Assembly (NCBI GenBank): GCA_964558415.1
Contig: CAZLDI010000037.1
Coordinates: 1-7,888, forward strand
Origin: CAZLDI01 sp964558415
GTDB taxonomy: Bacteria > Chloroflexota > Dehalococcoidia > SM23-28-2 > RBG-16-64-32
Length of the DNA: 7,888 bases
Reading direction: 5' to 3'
The translations under genes were made by a program, and so were the position numbers. The first letter of the stretch is position 1, and the number at the start of each line of letters is the position of its first letter. Positions 5,446-7,888 of this stretch are shown piece by piece. A model generated the notes under the pieces. The model was not told the origin of the DNA and made no database searches. It saw only the letters and a program-made list of their open reading frames with translations.

Positions 5446-5814
5446 TCAGTCGTACTTGGTCTTGTAGGCGGCCCAGACCGGCGTCAGGACTGCCGGGTCT
5501 TCTTCAACCGCAGCTACGCCTTCGACGATGACGGCTTCGTTGCCGTGCTCCGTGCTTACCGAGCAGTTGGGGTTGGCGTACAGGTTGCGGGCCTTGCGCG
5601 AGGTGCGGGCGGTGCTGAAGTAGAGGACGCCGTCCAGCCAGACGGCCCAGACCGGCATCAGGTGGGGTCGTCCGTCCGGCCGGACGCTGGCGACCCAGTA
5701 GTTGCGGGAGGTCTCCAGGCGCTCGCGGGCCCAGGACCAGGGGAGGATGCCCTCGGCGCTTTCGGAGATGCCGTAACCGGGCATGTGCGGGCGTGACGGT
5801 GTGGGGTCAGGCAT
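5446..5814 (-). CDS. Pyridoxamine 5'-phosphate oxidase (PPOX)-family flavoprotein, interrupted by TGA
   Basis: The 122-residue product covers most of a split-barrel FMN/F420-binding protein: LETSRNYWVASVRPDGRPH (33-51) and MPVWAVWLDGVLYFST (53-68) are the core strands, SRKARNLYANP (72-82) is the conserved helix, and EAVIVEGVA (93-101) follows. It stops at TGA 5446-5448 after KTKYD, although the family C-terminus continues in the same frame to 5338. Uninterrupted, the protein would have 158 residues, a normal length. As I recall, homologues often carry Trp at the interrupted position, which would make this a TGG-to-TGA change. Family members use FMN or F420 to reduce or oxidise varied small molecules; the substrate is unknown. 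The ATG at 5814 gives the usual RPHMPGYGI N-terminus; a GTG at 5832 would add six residues, and ATG 5784 is a later option. Confidence 0.75.
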   Translation of the reverse strand: MPDPTPSRPHMPGYGISESAEGILPWSWARERLETSRNYWVASVRPDGRPHLMPVWAVWLDGVLYFSTARTSRKARNLYANPNCSVSTEHGNEAVIVEGVAAVEEDPAVLTPVWAAYKTKYD

Positions 5815-5929
5815 GAGGATTGACGCGCACACGGCGGCGGGTGACGTTCGCTAGAATGCGGCGCGGCAGGTGGCGTGGTCGGTTGGTGATGGTGTGACGG
5901 CGGCGATCACGGCGGAGCATCAGGCGATC

Positions 5930-5935
5930 ATTATA
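5930..5935 (-). promoter_or_regulatory. Perfect -10 hexamer facing the PPOX gene
   Basis: The minus strand reads TATAAT inside the short AT-rich island 5929-5940 (CATTATATTATG on the plus strand, nearly palindromic), in otherwise GC-rich DNA. It would start transcription near 5921-5923, about 110 nt before the PPOX ATG. No -35 box is seen. The island could also act in the plus direction (TATATT 5932-5937). Another plus-strand TAGAAT occurs at 5852-5857 with no gene start at a fitting distance. Confidence 0.35.
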
Positions 5936-6052
5936 TTATGGACACGTCGCGCGGTATGACGCGTGCACACGCAGGCCTGAACGGCGCTCCTCCTCCGGCG
6001 GACGCGAGCCGGTAACGGGTGGTTATCAACGGATCGACCCTTACTGGACGCG

Positions 6053-6099
6053 TATACTGTACTTCCGCCGCCGCAACCTCGACGCAGGTGGGAGAAGGG
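6053..6099 (+). promoter_or_regulatory. -10 element and ribosome binding site of the BKACE gene
   Basis: TATACT (6053-6058, five of six) predicts a start near 6065 and a leader of about 38 nt. GGAGAAGGG (6091-6099) is a Shine-Dalgarno-like purine run just before the ATG at 6103. The promoter lies downstream of the in-frame GTG at 6019, which argues that 6103, not 6019, is the true start. No good -35 box was found. Confidence 0.5.
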
Positions 6100-6102
6100 C
6101 GA

Positions 6103-6978
6103 ATGACAGAGCCTCTCATAATAGAAGCTGCCATTAACGGCGCCACGTCCAAAGCCGTCAATCCGCATGTTCCTCGCACTGTGGCGGAGATCGTGGCATC
6201 TGCGCGGGCCTGCCTCGAAGCGGGTGCAGCGATCATCCACAACCACAACGACGAGGGCATCATTCACGGCCGCCACGCCAGTGAACCGTACCGTGAGGCC
6301 TGGACGCAGGTCTACGACTACTGCCCGGACGCCGTGCTCTACCCGACCATGGGCGGAGGCGGACCTCACACGAACATCCGAGAGCGCTATGCGCACGTCG
6401 AAGAGCTCGCCGATGCCGGGGTGCTCCGCGTGGCGCTGATCGATCCGGGCTCGGTGAATATCGGGCCGGTCGGCTCCGATGGGTTGCCCGTCGCTATAGA
6501 TTTCGCCTACCAGAACACGTTCGCCGATGTGCGCTACGTGGTTGACGTTTGCAAACGCCGGAACCTCGCAGCGAGCGTATCCATCTTCGAGCCCGGCTTC
6601 CTTCGGCTGGCACTTGCATATCACGCCGCGGGTGAGCTGCCGCCGGCCAAGATACAGCTATACTTTGGCGGCCCTGCCCTGATGTTCGGCCTCCCACCAA
6701 CGGCGCCGAGCCTCGACGCGTACACTGAGATGCTTGCCGAGAGCGGCCTGCCGTGGATGGTAGCGGTTATAGGTGGCAACGTAGCGAAGACGCTGGCCGA
6801 GCTTGCGATCGAGCGGGGCGGCCACGTCCGGGTCGGTCTGGAGGACTACGCCGGGCCCGGTGCCCCGCGGAACGAGTTGCTCGTGAAGGAGATTGCGGAG
6901 ATGGCGCGCCGACAGGGCCGCGCGTTGGCTACACCTGCAGAAGCGGCCGCGATCCTTGGCGTTCCGGAAGCCCGCTAG
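6103..6978 (+). CDS. BKACE family protein (DUF849, beta-keto acid cleavage enzyme)
   Basis: The 291-residue protein is a TIM-barrel Zn-dependent enzyme of the BKACE family. Characterised members condense a beta-keto acid with acetyl-CoA to give acetoacetate and a new CoA ester, as Kce does in lysine fermentation. Metal ligands are visible: His46 and His48 in AAIIHNHNDEG (42-52) and Glu247 in HVRVGLEDY (241-249), where Arg243 stands four residues before the Glu as in Kce. The N-terminal IIEAAINGA strand, YPTMGGGG (80-87), FEPG (162-165) and YFGGP (187-191) also fit. The arginine that often follows the HxH motif is absent (HNHND), which suggests a subfamily with its own substrate; that substrate cannot be named. 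ATG 6103 is preferred over GTG 6019 because of the Shine-Dalgarno and the normal family N-terminus. The gene appears monocistronic, divergent from PPOX and convergent with the ATPase gene. Confidence 0.92.
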   Translation: MTEPLIIEAAINGATSKAVNPHVPRTVAEIVASARACLEAGAAIIHNHNDEGIIHGRHASEPYREAWTQVYDYCPDAVLYPTMGGGGPHTNIRERYAHVEELADAGVLRVALIDPGSVNIGPVGSDGLPVAIDFAYQNTFADVRYVVDVCKRRNLAASVSIFEPGFLRLALAYHAAGELPPAKIQLYFGGPALMFGLPPTAPSLDAYTEMLAESGLPWMVAVIGGNVAKTLAELAIERGGHVRVGLEDYAGPGAPRNELLVKEIAEMARRQGRALATPAEAAAILGVPEAR

Positions 6979-7003
6979 CCCCTCTCACCCGAAGCGCGCT
7001 AGC

Positions 7004-7075
7004 TTGTCATCCCGCCGAGCCGGACCAGTGCGTGGGCCGTGCCCTTGCCACGCCCCGCTCGGCTCATAGTGACGG
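7004..7075. repeat. Imperfect inverted repeat in the convergent spacer, possible bidirectional terminator or repeat remnant
   Basis: TTGTCAT (7004-7010) can pair with GTGACGG (7069-7075) using three G-T wobbles. Inside, GCCGAGC (7014-7020) pairs with GCTCGGC (7057-7063) and GCGTGG (7030-7035) with CCACGC (7048-7053). The ends resemble those of the interspersed repeat: GCTCATAGTGAC matches GCTCAGAATGAC at 10 of 12. The element fills most of the 106-bp gap between two converging genes. It has no T-run. Confidence 0.35.
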
Positions 7076-7084
7076 TGAGGGCAT

Positions 7085-7888
7085 TTAGCCCCGGTACTGG
7101 TAGCGGCCGGCGACCTTGTCCTTGTTCAGGCGCTTGTTGAGGTGCAGCCCTTCCAGCACGAATTCGACGGCGGAGGCTGTGACGGGCTGCGTGGCCTTGG
7201 CGGCGAGCTTCTCGATGGCGACGCTGAGGCCTTCGACGTCCCTGGCGAGCTTCACGTAATCGGCTGACGGGGTCGAGTCGGAGACCTCCACCATGTAGCC
7301 GGCCTTGAATCGGGCGACGATCGGCTCCAGTTCGCCGAGGCTGAAATACTGGTTGAAGACGGCGAGGACCGCGCCCTGGACGAGGCGCTCGACGATCTGC
7401 TCTTCGCGGCCGTCGTCGACGGTCTCGAACTCGATCTTGCCGGTAAGGGCAGGCAGTACGAAAGGCAGGTCGCTGACGCGCGGGACGACTTCCTTCTCCG
7501 AGAGGCGGATAGCGCGTCGCATGGCGTTGGCGAGCAGGGCCTCGTAGTCGGCGATGGAGGCGCGGACGGAGACGCCAGAGCGCTGGTTGATGTCCGGGCT
7601 GCGGCGCGCGAGGCGAGTGATCTCCGCGACGATCTCCTTCATGTACTGCGGCACGGTGACCTTGCGGTCGGTGTCATCGGCCTCGCTGTGGGAGCGCTCT
7701 TGCTCCATGATCTCGATCTCGGATTCCACGTTGCGGGGATAGTGGGTGCGGATCTGCGCGCCGTAGCGGTCCTTGAGCGGCGTGATGATGCGGCCGCGGT
7801 TGGTGTAGTCCTCCGGATTGGCGGAGGCGACGACGAAGACGTCCAGCGGCAGGCGGATGCGGTAGCCGCGGATCTGCACGTCGCGCTC
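7085..7888 (-). CDS. MoxR/magnesium-chelatase subunit I-like AAA+ ATPase, N-terminus beyond right edge
   Basis: The frame is open to the right edge and ends at TAA 7085-7087; 267 residues are visible, and the Walker A and B motifs lie outside the window. The visible N-terminus has the AAA+ sensor-1 strand VVASANPEDYTNRG (19-32, Asn24), then ITPLKDRYGAQIRTHYP (35-51), which carries the arginine-finger region, and a sensor-2-like SGVSVRA (104-110, Arg109). The rest is helical, with the segment VVPRVSDLPFVLPALTGKIE and a C-terminal LHLNKRLNK. This pattern belongs to ChlI-like ATPases outside chlorophyll synthesis, which usually remodel partner proteins together with a von Willebrand factor A-domain protein. 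Any such partner, and the start, are outside the window. The gene converges on the BKACE gene. A metal-chelatase role proper is unlikely without the other subunits. Confidence 0.88.
   Translation of the reverse strand, partial: ERDVQIRGYRIRLPLDVFVVASANPEDYTNRGRIITPLKDRYGAQIRTHYPRNVESEIEIMEQERSHSEADDTDRKVTVPQYMKEIVAEITRLARRSPDINQRSGVSVRASIADYEALLANAMRRAIRLSEKEVVPRVSDLPFVLPALTGKIEFETVDDGREEQIVERLVQGAVLAVFNQYFSLGELEPIVARFKAGYMVEVSDSTPSADYVKLARDVEGLSVAIEKLAAKATQPVTASAVEFVLEGLHLNKRLNKDKVAGRYQYRG

Noticed and set aside
5446..5448. TGA reassignment to Trp or selenocysteine
   Set aside because: TGA ends the VOC and transglutaminase-like genes at normal family lengths, Trp is coded by TGG throughout, and no SECIS-like hairpin stands out after the codon.
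5870..5959. 29-codon GTG-initiated plus-strand frame upstream of BKACE
   Set aside because: It has no motif, no Shine-Dalgarno at a proper distance, and the nearby TAGAAT does not place a transcription start at its first codon.
6019..6102. N-terminal extension of the BKACE protein from GTG 6019
   Set aside because: The extension crosses a TATACT promoter element, has no ribosome binding site, and is not part of the family fold; ATG 6103 has a purine-rich Shine-Dalgarno.

Overview
The window is a GC-rich bacterial chromosomal segment with eight protein-coding loci, two of them cut by the window edges. There is no rRNA, tRNA, CRISPR array or transposase. The gene mix (alpha/beta-hydrolase-like domain fused to a class III nucleotidyl cyclase, PAP2_3-type membrane phosphatase, PPOX flavoprotein, BKACE/DUF849 enzyme, Gfo/Idh/MocA oxidoreductase, MoxR/ChlI-like AAA+ ATPase), the GC content and an interspersed repeat whose reverse complement begins TGTCATTCTGAGCG suggest Chloroflexota, perhaps a Dehalococcoidia/SAR202-like lineage. 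That placement is an inference from general knowledge, not from a database search.

Layout, left to right. 1-507 (-): N-terminal part of a PAP2-family membrane phosphatase, read off the left edge. 508-883: divergent intergenic region with a promoter-like site for the PAP2 gene, one copy of the repeat, and a -10 element directly before the next gene. 884-2275 (+): hydrolase-like/cyclase fusion. 2276-2649: non-coding block with a hairpin, one partial and two near-complete repeat copies, and a promoter. 2650-3054 (+): VOC (glyoxalase-fold) protein with a strong ribosome binding site. 3112-4026 (-): transglutaminase-like protein, flanked by a 31-bp imperfect direct repeat derived from the 3' end of the VOC gene. 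4100-5317 (-): Gfo/Idh/MocA oxidoreductase. 5338-5814 (-): PPOX-family flavoprotein broken by an in-frame TGA. 5815-6102: divergent intergenic region with promoter-like sites. 6103-6978 (+): BKACE-family enzyme. 6979-7084: short convergent spacer with an inverted-repeat structure. 7085-7888 (-): C-terminal part of a MoxR/ChlI-like AAA+ ATPase.

The genes do not form one recognisable pathway. The three minus-strand genes (PPOX, oxidoreductase, transglutaminase-like) are co-directional, but the second and third each carry their own promoter-like element, so they need not be one operon. The most interesting signals are: a cyclase fused to a hydrolase fold that has lost its whole catalytic triad; three genes whose start codon lies exactly 6 nt after a -10-like hexamer with no Shine-Dalgarno, which predicts leaderless transcripts; the PPOX gene's in-frame TGA followed by an intact conserved C-terminus; and a structured repeat family confined to the intergenic spaces.
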